The translations under genes were made by a program, and so were the position numbers. DNA of 64,000 nucleotides from Setomelanomma holmii (Eukaryota; Ascomycota; Dothideomycetes; Pleosporales; Phaeosphaeriaceae), in assembly GCA_010015745.1 (NCBI GenBank), contig ML978218.1, forward strand, positions 1 through 64,000, given 5' to 3'. Positions 11,583-25,180 of the stretch are shown in pieces. The first letter of the stretch is position 1. Each line of letters begins with the position of its first letter. The notes below the pieces were generated by a model. It did no database searches and had not been told where the DNA came from. It saw only the letters and a program-made list of their open reading frames with translations.

Positions 11583-13857
11583 TCAAGAACATGTTCCTGC
11601 CGCAGAGCCTCTAGCATCCGCATTCGAGCCCCATGACTTGCTCTCCGGCACCGGCCCAGTCCATTGCTTCCTCCAATTCGGACTCTGCTCCCCCGCGTCA
11701 CCAATTTCTCGCATCGTCTGACCCTCCTGCCTGTCACCATCGTTCTTCAAATATCCATGCAGCTCAGCCTCCTCCAGCTCCGTCATCTTGCTCGAGTCCC
11801 TCCTCGAAGCTCCACTTCGCCGCTGATCTTTGAACACGCTTCGCTGAATAAAGCTCGATAGTCTCGCTCTCTCCTTCTTGAACGGCGCCTTCTGTTCCTC
11901 AGGGAGCATGTTCGACAGGAGCAATTTATCGTACACAGCATACACCTTCCGAAGTGCAGCCAGTGCATCCTGTCTCTCTTCGCCTTTCAGATAATGTGGC
12001 CCAATATGTCGAACATCTGGGCGATCTTCGCCACCTATACCGAGCTGTAATCGTATGCTCTTGACCACTGGAGTCAATATGGTAAGAGCGTCGACTAGGT
12101 CTGAACCTTTGGCAAGAGGAAAGGTCAGGGCAAGGTCGGCATACATGCCCACCGCTTTCGGATCTGAGTCCTCAAGAGTCTTGAGCATGATTTGCAAGAT
12201 CGAGCTGCCATTTCGCAACGAATTGTGGTTGTTCTTGTCGCGGACACATGTGCTCATGGCAATCCTGAACGTTCCTGGCTTGGGCGTGATTCCCTTCTCC
12301 AACATATCGTGTTGTAGCAGGTCGAGAGCGGCACTGGATGCGCGATTCTGACGCAGGTTGCGCAGACGCATGTGAAGATTATTCACGTCAGGTACGATAC
12401 GGTAGGTCGTAGGATCGGTCAATAGATCCCAGTACTCTTGCGCAGCTTTGTTTGCCACAATCTTCTGGCAAGCTTCCTGGATCACCGACAGCGTGTTGTT
12501 GCCCGGTCGTACGTAGGACAGTGGATTTGACACTGCGTTTCCTACACCCTGGGGTGTCAAGGCGAGGAACTCGTCTCCACGCATAGGACTCTGTCCGGGC
12601 GCAAGATGATCATCGTCAAACTTGTACCCTGCTGGCACGTTTGGCGCACGCAATTGCGGTAGAGCCGAATCTTTGCGGGCAGGTGTTCCCAGTCGCGGCA
12701 CCAATCGTGGAATGTCCATAGTCTGCTCGATCAAGGAGAGCACGTCGTCCCAATCTCGCGGTCGACTCCCAACGAGCAATAGTCTTGCCATTGCACACAC
12801 CAGCTCTTCATCAATGACCAGATCAGCATTCCTCCATCTAGCAATTATGTCTTCCCACATGCGTCGTCCTTCCATGATGCCGCGTTCTTTTCGTGCTGCA
12901 AGCTCATCCTCGGTTTCTCCTTTCGGGCCACCTAGTAAAAGATTCTGCCGTATCGAGTTGATGATGGTGATGTATGTAACCACATTCGCGGCCTGCGGTC
13001 CAGTTTCTGGTATCTTTCCAGCGATGCCCCACAATGCGTCCATATCCATTGCTCTCGCGCATACCCGTAGCGCAGCATTTGTGTGTATGATGGACGGTTC
13101 GACTCGTGAGTTCGGCGCGGACAGCGAGTGGTATACGGAGAGTGCTTTGCTCAGAACACCTGAGAGGTGCGCGTTGATAGACAGGCCTCGAAGGAGGATA
13201 GTGTATGTATACGAGTCGGGGAATTGTGCTCGCTTCTTCATCTGGTTGCAGTCAGTATCAGGTTCGACATTGACCAGGCTATGTACATACATCATTGTAC
13301 ACCTTCAGCGCATCATTGACCCTCTCCTTGGCCAGAAAGTGATCAATGATGTGATTCCAGCTCACGACACATTGCATAGAGTGGCTTGCCATGCGCACGA
13401 GCTGTAGCATCTCTCTCGCCTTGCCTTTGCCCAGCTCCTGCCGAACAAATTGAGCCAGCTCCAGGGGATCTTGCAGATGCCTCAACTCTCTCTTCCTGTG
13501 ACTCCACTCCTGTTCAGATATTGTGGGGTCGCGCTTCCCAATTTTCGCCAGGTTGGGCGTCTCATAGACGCTCTGTGGGCGCGGTTGTCGCAGCGCGGCT
13601 CTTTCTCTTCGCTTCTGGCTCGCTGCAACAGCAGACTTCTCCCATGGCTCCTCTCTCCTCTGTGAGAGTCTCTCAACTTCTGCGAGACCTGTGGGCTTGA
13701 CGTCTGTCTTGCGAACTACATCGCGCCTCGTGCTGAACGCCCGCTGCTGGCTAGGCAGGAAGATCGGATTGACATCGCTGCGGAGGCGGTGGGCGTTACT
13801 CGCGGCAGCATCGAGGGCTTGTATGCATCGCCAGAGACAGGCACGACAGTTCAGCAT
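11583..13857 (-). CDS. Mitochondrial pentatricopeptide-repeat protein (741 aa)
   Basis: Exon 1 (13857-13291) and exon 2 (13241-11583) join across a 49-nt intron (GTATGT...AACCAG), giving 741 residues. The join restores a PPR motif (NDALKVYNDMKKRAQFPDSY, then TYTILLRGL). The first 45 residues are basic and hydroxylated without acids, as in a mitochondrial targeting sequence. Further PPR-like helical pairs occur around residues 230-300 and 440-520. PPR proteins bind organellar RNA in processing, stability or translation. I cannot assign this one to a specific yeast or Neurospora factor. The stop lies 259 bp upstream of the rtf2 start on the same strand. A 261-codon antisense frame over it is a shadow. 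Confidence 0.85.
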
Positions 13858-16800
13858 GGGGGAGTTCAGGAGGGCGTCTTATGCGACTGGCGTGCAGTTT
13901 GTCTGTTCCTCAAAAAAAAGGGTTCCAACCCATGTTCGCTCTCGGGCCGAAGGGAAGCCACGTGACATGCCGTCCACCACCATTCTGCTGCTCCCGAACC
14001 AGATATCACTAGAGGCACATGGGCATAAAATGGTCTGAGCCATCTCAAGCCAGTATGCGCCCTGCATCACGCTATCTAGTAGGCTGTGGAGAAACCAAAT
14101 ACCTTATTCCAACGACCAGCCCGTCTCTGCTACGCCGGCGCCAGAACCTCGCATTCCTCGCTCCGGGTAGGCCCCAGAGAGCAAGGCTGACGAAGCGGCC
14201 CTAGAGTTAGTAGCCTCACCACCCAAGGGCCCGGAGCCGAAACCACAGTAGCGGCCAATCCTTCAGAGCCTTACCGAACCATCAAGCTACCATCGAAGCT
14301 ACTGCAAAACATACTATAGTACGTCTACCAACCCGACTCGGGTGTAGCATGATCGGTGAGCAAACAGTAGTTAGCGAAGCCCACCAACGTTGTGTATGCG
14401 GCTTAAACTAGCAGGCACGTAACGTGGCGGCACAGTCGAGCTTTTGCCTTCTTTTGCCTTGCGCAACTGTGGCACGAGGTGGTCCCGTGGCTGTGGAGAT
14501 TCATGCACAGAAGGGTTTCGGTACGTCCATGACGGTCCGTGCGCTGCTCGTGATGTCCCTTGTGCGAGGATAGAAGACGATCTTGCGGGCGCCAGAGCTG
14601 GATGGCTGCATGTTGCACATGTCTGTCGTGTCTGCTGCGTGTTTGGCGCAAGATTGGTGCAAGGCGGTGTGTGCGAGGACTCCTGTTGTTGATTGAACGA
14701 TGATGGTGATGCATCTGTTGCAGTATTCACTGTCCTCGAGCACCATCACCTTGCGCATTGCTTGTGAATCGGGCCCGGCCGATATTCATGTCACAAGCAT
14801 TGCTGCTGGGCTTTGGGTACTGGGTCTCACGGCCCAGACCTCTCGAAGATTCTCGGGTCGCTTTCGTCACAAAGTGTTGTTCACTGTCGTGTAACACACC
14901 ATGCCACGCCTCCAACCAGGTTCTCGCAGCATGCAACCATCTGCTAGTTTCCGCCGTCAGATCAAAGGACCCAGCACCAGCGCCTGACGCCAGCAAGCGC
15001 AACCGTTGTTTGTCATCCTTCGGGCGTTCATGCCCTGGCGTTAGCCTTCAACGGCGCCAAAAGCAACATGTGTTTAATCTGATGATTGACCGCTAAGGAT
15101 CGATCTCACATCCAAGTTTCTTGGTTCGTAGATCCTAGCGTAGTTTGCATAGTACATCTTGTGTACGAATATTCCGGAACACTCAAGTCGGCGATTTGCG
15201 ATTTGAGTTTTGGGTTTGTTGACTTTCCGTACCCTTGTCCTTGGAAAACTCTTCGGCACGAGGGCACAATGTCGCCTGCGAATATGCGAGACCCTCGTCA
15301 TTAGGTTTATGCGTCCGAAGAATGCCCAGGTGGCTGCCGGCATACTTTCCCTACGAAACGACAATGATGACGGCCTCGAAGCGATGCGGAGCCGGCGGAG
15401 CGCAACAGGAAGAAAGCAGAGACCCTGTTGGACATGCACAATCAAATTCCATCAGTCGCATGATCATGCAAGGATCCGGAATCATCGTGTAATGGATGAC
15501 AGGCTTTGCCGCCCGACTTCATGACCACGAGCATGCGTCCGGGCTGGCCTATTGCATCGCTATGCTGACCTTTGTCATACTGTGTGTTGAACAAAGTTTT
15601 CTTTTCCTTTGGTGTTTGCCAGGCGTTTGGCAGCGTCACCGCCACAATTTGTAGTAGGAAGAAGGCGAGAAAGTTGGATTCGGTTTTGCTCGAAGATCTT
15701 GCCGAGATATTGACTGCATCCTTGTCAGCCACCTGCTTCTTTCATGAGCTCCTTCCGTATTCTCTTTGCCGTTCAGTGGCCGACCCCATCCGTCAGCTCA
15801 ACACTCACGCACAGCAGTCTTATCCCCGGGCACTGTGTGCTCCAATGCGTCATCTTTGTCGGAATACAATATTGGCCAAGGGCGCGGTAATTGGCTGTAC
15901 AGGCATGAGCATTTTCTGCCCATATCCCTGCAGCAGGCAATCATCGTTCGCGCTGCAAAAGTCGTGTGCCGCTGCGACATTATAGACCTTGTCTCAAGTG
16001 GCACGGCGCACAAGTTGCTCTCACAATTGGTCATTGGCGGTCAGAAGCCAAGTAGATGGTCTGAGAGAACGTGTGTGTACGTGGCCTGCATCGTCCAGAT
16101 TGTCTCGCCATGCGAGTGCAAAGTGAGGGGAAGGAGCAGCATGGCGAAGTGGTCAGGATCTTCGCTGCAAGGGAAAGCACAACCAGCACCAAGCATGGAT
16201 TGCCGAAGGATTTTGTTTCAACAATCGAGACCTAAATGTCGCTCGCTTATGGTGTCTTGCAATACGAGTTGGATGAGACTGTATCGAGCGCTGTGCAGAG
16301 ACCTGCGTTTTGTGCGAAAGGTGTAATGCATCCGTCCTTGATGGGTGAGCATGGACTTTACGCCTGGTACAAGCATGTTGGCACGACGTTGCGAGGGAGC
16401 ACTTGAGCACAGCAGGAGACGAGACTTGCTCCGTTGGCCACAACTGTAAGCGTATGGTCATATACTGGCAACATTGCGGAGTACAAACTCTCTTCGAAGA
16501 AGTTGCCAGACATTGTGAGCTGAGGGCGTGTAAATCAAGATGAGAACCCAAGCAATGTATCTTCGTTGAGCTTATGTTGTGTGCATAGGTGTGGTGCACG
16601 TAAGTTCTCGGGTCCTAACAAGGTAGCAGTATTGAAGACACAATCGGTTACAGTATTGCCTATCTCTGAGACAATTATTGCAGATGAAGGATCACATGAA
16701 TTGTTGCTTTGAGCGCTAACAGAATGCTGTAGTTCTAGCTCCAAGAAGACCGCGACCAGCAGCACCAAGTGACTGCTCGTTTGACAATGAGAGAAAACGA

Positions 16801-17202
16801 GAAGCAGTAGGAAAACTGACATTCAACCAAACAGCTCTATTCGCGGTGTAATATTTTGTGGGACCTTTGGATAATACACCTACTCTTCCTTGACACGTCC
16901 TCACAGGTCTGCTGCACAAAGCAAGAAGATTCGTCTTCGTCCAGCCGTGAACACCGTCGATTGGAAACATACAGCCGCCGCCCGTGAAAATGCATACCCC
17001 ATCCGAAAGAAAAGATGCAAAACCCTCACATGCTTCCACGGCAAGAATGCAAGTAATCCCAGCAAAGAAAATCGTGTGGGCTCATTCGATCCCGGGAGGG
17101 CTTGGACGGTCGGTATTTTGTGGAATCGTGCATAATGATGGCTGATAGACAGACGTGGGTAAGTTCGAGCATGACGATCAGAGCCACCACGGGTAAGCCT
17201 AA
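13858..17202. other. Intergenic, 3.3 kb, nothing recognised
   Basis: Open frames on both strands up to 186 codons (15766-16326 plus) translate to cysteine-, serine- and arginine-rich sequence without domain character. I could not join any of them across plausible introns. No repeat or RNA gene is seen. The last part is the 3' side of the Con7-like gene. Confidence 0.45.
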
Positions 17203-18738
17203 TTAATGTCCTTGCTGGTACATTTGAGGGTTCTGACCGTACGGCGACTGAGGGTAACTGCTGCTGTTACTATTGGGACTGTTGTACGCATTTCTGTTGG
17301 GGGTGGCATACTGAGCCATGCCTTCAGGAAGGCCGGGACTTTGAGTACCGTACTGAGGGGCAGAGTTATTGCCGGATGCAGCAGGCTGGTACCCAATGGG
17401 CGGCAGCTGTGTGTGAGGAGGTTGACCAGGCACGCCAACAGCCTGACGCATCTGTCCATATACAGGTGCTTCACCAGGCGCGCTGCCATCGTGCGCGCGC
17501 TGTTGCGCATCGGCACGGTGACGATCGTCATCCGCCTTGCGCTGTGCTTCCTCCTCCTTCTTCTTAGCCTTCCACTCCTTGCGGATTTCTTTAAATTCTG
17601 GACACCTAGTTAGCGTTGTATAGTGGTAGTGATAAGGATGTGCCAAGATAAACCGGCCAGGGTACGCCATGGCTAGCTTCCGCCATTTGAAGCTATCCAG
17701 GCCAGCGGGAACACCATGGAATGGCGCAGCACCGACGAAAACCCAAGTGCTGACCTAGCGCGCCAGGCTTGCAAGGGCCACCAAAACAACGAAAGCATCG
17801 CGAAAAGTCATGAAATGGTCGCACGTACCTTCTGGAGTTCGCTTTTGACCGTGGGACTGCATTGTTACGTGCGCGTTCAAATGGTTTAATGTGCCATAGG
17901 CTTTTTCACATCCATTCCAGCCACACTTGTACATGCGCTCGATTTCTTCGTATCGTCGACGCGGACGCTTGTGCTGTTGCGCGCCAGGAATAGGAACAAA
18001 AGAGTACACTGTCGACAGAGGATGTCCTCCCTATACGCGCTGTTAGCTTATGATCCGCAGCGCGCAATGCATCCCAGAATTCAAAATGCAACGAAGAGCT
18101 GCATTTGTTTTCAAATATGGAACAAGTGTCTGCAAACTTACCGTTGGAGGTCGCTGGACGGGAGAAACCATTGCAGGCGCGGGCGGGCCTGAAGACGCTG
18201 GATGCCCATAGTGCATACCCGGTTGAGGGCCAGCGTATTGCCCAGCCCACTCAGGTCGCTGCGCGTACATTGGGGTTTGGGGGTGCCCTGGGTAATGCTG
18301 CATGTCGTGGTGTGGAGTGTAGGGCGAGTACTGCTGCTGGTGAGAGTATGTTGGGCTCGTCGCAGCGGCGATTGATGGATCTATAGGTACATCCGAGTCA
18401 GACTTGAGTTGCTGTTGTTGGTGATGGTCATTTGATTGACCATCTGAGAGAGGCATAGACGGACTCTGTTGTTGCGCCATACCGCCTGGTGCTTGACCTT
18501 GCGCGCCTGGTTGGTATGGACGTTGAATGTAATCCGGAAATGAACCTGATCGCGCAGACGAAGGATTGAGGCTGTAGTCGGAGGTCGGGGTGAGGTTCGA
18601 GGCGCGTGGATCTTGTCCCGGTGGAGGATATTGCGCAGCAGATGCTTGATCTGCGTGGGGTTCCTCAGAAGCTGGTTCAGGAAAGGTTGGGTATGAGCTC
18701 AAACCTGACTGCGGGTAGTCTTGTTGCCTTGCGTCCAT
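17203..18738 (-). CDS. con7: Con7-like C2H2 zinc-finger transcription factor (397 aa)
   Basis: Exons 18738-18142, 18030-17829 and 17597-17203 join in frame (introns of 111 and 231 nt), giving 397 residues. Residues 1-199 are Pro/Gln/Ser/Tyr-rich and disordered. The conserved core GGHPLSTVYSFVPIPGAQQH plus KRPRRRYEEIERMYKCGWNG leads into one C2H2 finger with Cys235, Cys240, His253 and His259 (C-x4-C-x12-H-x5-H). A basic coiled stretch (EFKEIRKEWKAKKKEEEAQR) follows, then a Gln/Asn/Pro-rich tail. This core matches my knowledge of Con7 factors, which in Magnaporthe are needed for conidium shape, appressorium formation and cell-wall gene expression. Orthology is inferred from memory of the core, not from a search. 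The start is the first Met of the conserved MDARQQDYPQ region. Confidence 0.85.
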
Positions 18739-20250
18739 AGACTGTGTATGTGGTGGAGGGATGGGTGCACCTAAGCTCAAGGTGGGATGAATGCACGCGT
18801 CCAACAGGAGGGATGGCTGCAGAGTTATGACGGCTTGCGTCCAAAGTCGGTACTTTACCGCGGTCTGTCGGATTCTGACTAGCTTGAAGTGTGGCAGACA
18901 GATGTAAGCCAAGGATCGCTCGCAGCCAGGAAACCGGAGAAGCGCAAAGTATTGTTGGAACGCAAATAGCGTGGAACTTAAACGCGGGTGATTTGCAGAC
19001 GGTGTGCTTTCCAGTGCGCCTAGGTGGAGGGACAAGAAGTCGGCAGATTAGACTGGCGACGAGATAACGCACGGGAGGCTTGCACTCGAGGCCAACGGGG
19101 CAGGGGTGGTGAGGCGACGCTGGGCAGCTCTCGAATCGCGGAGCAGCAGGCGCAGAACACAGTAGTGTAACGCGAGGGTTACACGAAAGGTTAGTGGGTG
19201 GAGCGACTCTACTGGGGCGAGATGGATCCTCTATTTGAGATGGCTTGGACAGGCTGGATAATCGGGTGGCGTCCGCTGTGCTGGACTCAATTGGAATCGG
19301 TGGAGAGGCGTCCCGCTTTACCACGCACGTCTTGGTGACGGTATGAGGTAATTGGGCGCGGGCGAGGTCGTCGACGGAATCGTGATTCCAGGGGGCCCAA
19401 AGCGGTAAGCCTGACCGTCCCGTAGGAATGACACTGGTGACTAGGCTGGTTGAGCTAGCGACAAAGCCGGTTTGGTGCTGGGAGTGGTTGTGGGACCGTA
19501 GCGTGCCTGAAAGTGCGGCCTTTTGGCAGGTGCGCACGGGGGAGAGTACGCGTTCGCTGTTTGGCTGAGGCTACTAGCGGGTCGAGGTGAGCGTGTTCGC
19601 CGATGGGTGAGAGGCAGCACTTGAAAGCGGCCACAGAGAAGGCCTGGAGTTGGGGCGCTAGAGAGGATCCGTGCGGGCTGCGATGACAGTCGGCCCGTTG
19701 ATGGCGCGCTGAAGGGGGAATGATTTTGCTTTCACTGCACGCGTTTTTTCTCAAAGGCCAACTACGCCGAGCGTGCCGAGCGATCAGCCACTCGTCCGGC
19801 CGATTTTCCGTGTGCAAATGGCCACGGGCAAGAGCTGCGCGCGTGCTGGGATGTGGGCTTAACTGCTCCACGGAGTGCAGCGTTGCAGGCGGTGGGCGAT
19901 CTGGGACCGTCTGATATGCGCGCAGTGACTCGCGCAGGATGCTGGCCACACAAAGGATGGACGCGACTGCTGCGGAGGAATTGCTGGCGTGTCCGGCAAG
20001 GCCAAGGGCGCTGTCTGGCTGCGGGTCGCACGTGTCGTACGGCGGGCGCTGTCTGGCGTGCCTGGATGCGCGGGCTCTTGGGTGGTGACGGACAGCGTTA
20101 GGGCAAGGCACCAGACGCGATTGATGGTGGTGGGAGAGCAGCGCAAGATTCGCGATGTAGGCTAGGGACGAAGATGGGAAAGCGCACAGGTGGGGAGGCA
20201 GCTGCCAAAATTCTCGCTGACTAACCGTTGCCGTGAGAGTCTGTGCGTGC
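18739..20250 (-). promoter_or_regulatory. Long GC-rich leader/promoter region of the Con7-like gene
   Basis: Upstream of the Con7-like start, about 1.5 kb is GC-rich and carries open minus-strand frames (19537-18677 and 20111-19455) with Pro/Arg/Ser/His-rich translations that match no family. I read this as promoter plus a long 5' leader, possibly with upstream ORFs, rather than separate genes. No transcription start can be placed by eye. Confidence 0.3.
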
Positions 20251-23200
20251 TGCAGCAGCCGCGCTAGGGCCCGTTTGGATGCAAGGCAAGACTCCCTCGA
20301 ACGCTGTCACGCTGTGCTGCCGGGCCCTGGCACGCTGCTGCGACTCCTCGCCGCTGTCTCGCACGTCGTCCAAAGAAGAGTGCGGCGATGCGATGAGGCT
20401 GAGGGTTAGTTTACACGCTAGACGCGCCAGGGCGTGGCGTGCACTGCCTAGTACCAGATCATGCTCGCCATGTGAGACCAGTTCGAGTACTACAACAACG
20501 TCGCTGCTGCAGCTCACCACCACGCGAAACGCTGCAATAACAACAACTGCGACTGCGGCGGTAACCTCACCGTGTAGGCGGGGGCGCACGCGGCCTCGGC
20601 AAGAGTGGCCTCGGAAAAGCTGCGCGCAAATATTGGGAACGGCACAGACTGCGACACCGGCAATAACGCCCAAACTGGCCGAATGAGCGAGCACGACGAG
20701 CGCAAGCAGCATTGCGGTGTGCGAAAGCAACGCGTGGGCCCGTACAGACGCGGCAGCATCTCACCGTAGCCGTTGCGGCCATCCCATGTCTGTCCAGCCA
20801 TCCCTCACGTCTGTCACTGCTTCCTTTTCCTGGACGACTTGGGACCATGCTGCGGTCGCTGACGACGAGCTGACCACTTCAGCGTGAGATTCGTTTCTCG
20901 AGACAGTGCGCCTGGCGGCTCGGATGGGATTACCCTTGGACGGCAGCAACCCAATGAGGGGGAGACTTTCGCGCATCTACCAGCTCACCCAGTACAGAGG
21001 TTCAGCTATAAGTCGCTGCAAGCATCCCTATGCTCAAATACCGACCTAAGTATTGGTTGTTTCAGCCTCGCGAAGCTCACCTACCGGTACTTCGCAGTGT
21101 TAATTCTCCCGATCTTATATTCAGGAAATCCCCTCGAGGTCAGCAGACTACGCACTCCTGCGTGTATGTGCAAAGTCGGACCTCCCTCCGATACGACTGT
21201 CCAGCATACGAATCATGGCGGGTTGGTCAGCGCAGCGTTGCGTCTTCTTGCTGTCAACTTTTGAAAAGCGGGGCTGTACAGTCGTGTCTCTACTGCCCTG
21301 CTGCACGTCCGTGGTGCGTGGCCTCAGCATCATGGATCATTCTTCCCATTTTCTGCTCCCTGCTGCCTGATTCGCTGTCATTATCACGGTGCGTCTTGCG
21401 ACCTTGCAGCCACCGCGGCCTGCATGCGATGCAAAAGAAAAGACCACTTTGCATCGAAGACACAGTGTCCACTGAAACTTATGGCAGAACGTGGGATTGC
21501 AGTGGGATCGCCAATTCAGCAGCAACTGTCGCGCCTTGAGGTCGGTCGAGAAGCTGGAGCGCCTTGCAATCTCCAACATTCTGCCAGAAGAGGGTGCGAT
21601 ACCCGCTTGCCCGCATCCGAAGTAAGCTAGTGCCAGCCACTTCTTTATTGTTCAGGGCTGCACTGCACTGCACTCTTCAGCTCGCTATGCGTCATAGACT
21701 GCCTGAGCAGATGAGGCAGATCGCAAAGAACAATGCCAATTATATTTTCCCTTGGCAAGTGGCTCACCTGCTCTCTCAAGCTGCCAGTCCTTCCGAGTTC
21801 TTCCAGCCAACGCGTTGGTGGTGTGTCGAACACCAAAATGATCAGACCCAGGATCTATACGAACAGATGCCGCTAAATCCAAGGAAATGCGCCGTCGAAC
21901 GGGAACGGGAGCCAGCTGGTTCGCACTGCGAGCAGCACCGGGCAGCGAACCACAGCAGCACAAAATCACCCTAGCGCTTCAAATGCCACAGTACTTACGA
22001 TCCGCATGTTGCGCAAATTGCCAGGCTGCAAGATGAAGGGGGATGTCACACTCTGTGTCGTGCCTCTCTGCGTTCTGAGACTTAAGAAGGCGATGACAGG
22101 CGAGGGCCGCTACAGTCTTGATGTGATTCAAGAATCAGCGTACTGGATGCGTATACTTGGCGGAATAATACTGGGCCTTATGCTCTGCATGCGGCCCTCC
22201 ACAGCAAGTCATGAGTGCTATGGTCACTCTGGTTTAAGTTCAGCATAGGAGTTGTATCAAGAGGCTGCACTTTCAACTCTTTTTCCACATGCCCGTCGGA
22301 TTTCCTACAGCAATCGCACGAGCCGCCATACCATCAGTTGGCGCCACGATGTCTTGCGGTCAGGTGTCGAGCTCAAGTGCGCATCCAGGAACGCGTTGCT
22401 GACAAGACATGGGAGCGAGGGTGTCACTGACATGAGCACCCCCCTGCTTGGGGCGGATCAGTGGCTTGCTCGACTTTCTCGGCCAGATATTTCAGAATAA
22501 GGCCGGTGTCCACTCACGTGGCGAGCGCGCACAGGCTCTTATTCCGCCTATTTTATATCTCCTGTACCGCGCGCTGCCCGGAGCATCGGACCATGTATTC
22601 CCGAATAGTATCGTGCACGCATGCGTCGCTTCCGCAGCCGATTTCGAGGCCATTGTCCAGCTTCTGGGTCGTATGCTGCGATCATGGTCAGCGTTTTTGC
22701 GCAGATCTCAAATACCATTCCCTCTCTGCTCCGTGGGATGCCGCTCTCTGGACGATCTCCAAGCTGCGGCATTTGAGCGCAGCAGACGGCTCACCTTCCG
22801 TTTTCATTCGTGCTGCTGACCGCCTCCAAAATGCATCCCAGCCATATCGACAAGGTCCAGCATGCGCAACAACCCTGTCTGCAGATTCCACAGTCGCTGC
22901 GTGCATGTTGCGTGCATATGATTCCCATTAGTACTCAACTAGAATCTTGCGCGATTCTAGTGAGGTCAATGTGGGTTTCTCCATTGGCAGGTGAATTGTT
23001 GGCCTACCCTGCAACCCGAATTCTTTCGGACGTGCAATCATCGCTTGCAAGTTGCTGCTGCGCAAGGCTACTCCGTACAAGGAATGTCGATTTTGCGGCA
23101 CCATTTTGCATTCGATGCATCGTGTCTGCACGCTGATGATGCAGCACTTTCCTTGATCGGCAGCCGTTTTGATAATTGCACACAACGACGACATGATGAG

Positions 23201-24563
23201 CACCGCAACCTTATTTCCCATCCACTCGATCATCGTTCACATGACTCCCGAACCCGCATCCAGACTCTGGAGCTCGTCAGAACAACTTTTTCACTTTGCA
23301 AGTCCAGAACACACCAAACGCACACTGCGGCTTTGGCCGTTGATATTGCATACCCAATTCTTACGGAGGCTGCGATGTCCGCCCGCGTTCGGATTAGCTG
23401 CAATGCCTGCTTTCTCTTTTTGGGACACCTCGCTGTCGACTACACTGCATTGGTTTTGCTTGGCGTCCAGGATAACATGACTGATCACGGAATATCTGAC
23501 AAATTTCGCCCAGTCCCGTTTGGTCCTCGTCATTCTGCACGAAGGGTGTCTAGAACGCCCGAAGAATTCCCGACTCTTAGTGCCGAAAATCGTTTCTTCA
23601 GCGTTACCACTCATGGACATCGCGTGAACCAAGCCTGCATGATGTGGTTCACGCTTGCACGCGCATCGCAATCCCCACTCCCAAGATGCCTCGGTCGCCC
23701 GTCACCCTCGACTATTCTTTCCCGAGATGTTCCGTCATGAACAAGGAAACACAACCGCCATCGCTTGCGAGTCAGACACTCCACTGGGAGCAAAGCCAAT
23801 ATTTCTGATATAATTCAGATCTCAGAGCTCCACAGGGTCGCATGATAGTCAGGCCATTACCAAATCCTGACTTTGCTCCGTCAAAAGGCAGCAGATCAGA
23901 TAGGCTCTTGGATTGCAGGAACCTGATCTTCAAGAACCTGAGACTTAGGCCTCGCGTTCTCCGACCTCAATCGATAAAGCTTGTTATTTTGGTCTACGAT
24001 AGCGGAACATGAAACGTAAAGCAGCAGGATCAAGCCCAGGAAACCGCATTTCGGTAGAGATAGCGTGAACCTTGCGGGTACGCGGCTTTCCACTTTCAAC
24101 ATCTGCACCTGTGGCCTAGCCGTGGCGCATCTTACAGCCACCGGAGGTCGTCAAGTCGTATGTCGATCGCTGATTCGCCATCAATCTGCTTTTCTCCAGA
24201 ACACGAACTCGACTTCGAACGCGAGGTCGCATCAGGGCACTGTTGGAATGCTTCGGAACGCGATTCTTGAGCCTCTTGTGTGATGGCGATGCGAGCTGTA
24301 TCACAAAGAGATTGTTCGTCAGTGACAAGAAGATCGCAGGAACATGGAACAGATTGAGTGACGAGCATGACAGCAAAGGACGACCACAGTCTCCCTTGAA
24401 CCGCGTTCTCCATCTGACCAAGCTTTCCCATGGCTTGAAGAATCCGAGATCTCACGTACTGCCAACAATGCCATGTTGATCTGCGAACTTGCAGGAGATT
24501 CCTGGTCACAGTGGTTAGGAATGCGCAAGGGCTAGGTTCCCTTGCGCATGCCCAGTGTACGGA
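20251..24563. other. Gene-poor region; one long unexplained frame at 22991-23740
   Basis: No recognisable gene. The notable item is a 249-codon plus-strand frame at 22991-23740. Its middle has fairly natural composition (IAYPILTEAAMSARVRISCN), while its ends are Cys/His/Arg-rich like chance translation. A 169-codon minus frame at 20730-20221 is Ala/Val-rich and probably reflects GC skew. Neither has a domain I recognise. Confidence 0.35.
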
Positions 24564-25163
24564 TCATTCCGTATCATTACATACGGCATACGATCCAATC
24601 TGCGAAACTCCCTCGATATGCACGATGACGATGTCTTCTTCAGCTACATGCAAAATGACACCAGTCGGTAATGTTGTTCCGACCGAGTGCAGATTGGCTC
24701 CACGGCATCGGAGCACTCTCCGTAGTCTGCCAACGCGTTCTTTCGCCTGGTTCGGACAGGCGAGCACGTTTGCACTCATGGCCATCGAATCAATCCTCTC
24801 GGAGCATTTCACGATGTGGAAACTCTCCGCTCTTCGTATGTACACGTCTTCAGGAGTGGGCTCCGTGAAAGCCACTTAGCTACAGTAACACTGAGATGCA
24901 GGAGGAACATGCCGTGCCTTGGTGCTGGAGGAGCGCGGGTCATGAAATGCATGGCCGACGTTCTGGATTCTTTCTGCAAGCTGGTCTCCTCTAGGAAGGC
25001 GCTCGCGAACAATAGCTTCTTTGACAGCTTCGGTCAGACGCCGTCGAGAATGAAAAGGAGCCGGCAACGGCCATATGCTTCTGACCACCGGTTCGTGTTC
25101 CGGTTCATGTACCAGTGGACAAAGGGTATTGCTAGTCGATACTCTATCTCGACTTCACCCATT
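24564..25163 (-). pseudogene. Possible coding remnant, one frame with a single TAA
   Basis: On the minus strand one frame is open from about 25163 to 24564 except for a single TAA at 24878-24876. The translation on both sides of the stop looks natural (RRRLTEAVKEAIVRERLPRG before it; TGVILHVAEEDIVIVHIEGV after it). A 48-nt intron with a poor GTTCCT donor could remove the stop, but no canonical splice pair does. I recognise no family. It is either a decayed gene or a misread part of a multi-exon gene. Confidence 0.25.
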
Positions 25164-25180
25164 AATCAGGACGATTGCGC

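Noticed and set aside
11324..11740. N-terminal extension of Rtf2 by 139 codons
   Set aside because: The extension overlaps the PPR gene's 3' end and lacks family similarity; Rtf2 similarity begins at the Met at 11323.
12622..13407. 261-codon plus-strand frame
   Set aside because: It is antisense to the PPR gene, whose coding frame and protein motifs explain the lack of stops.
18677..20111. Two long minus frames upstream of the Con7-like gene as separate genes
   Set aside because: The translations are Pro/Arg/Ser-rich products of GC-rich DNA, and the first overlaps the Con7 5' exon in another frame.
22991..23740. 249-codon plus frame as a gene
   Set aside because: It is long for chance, but its ends are Cys/His/Arg-rich, no domain is seen and no partner exon was found. 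It is mentioned only in the region note.
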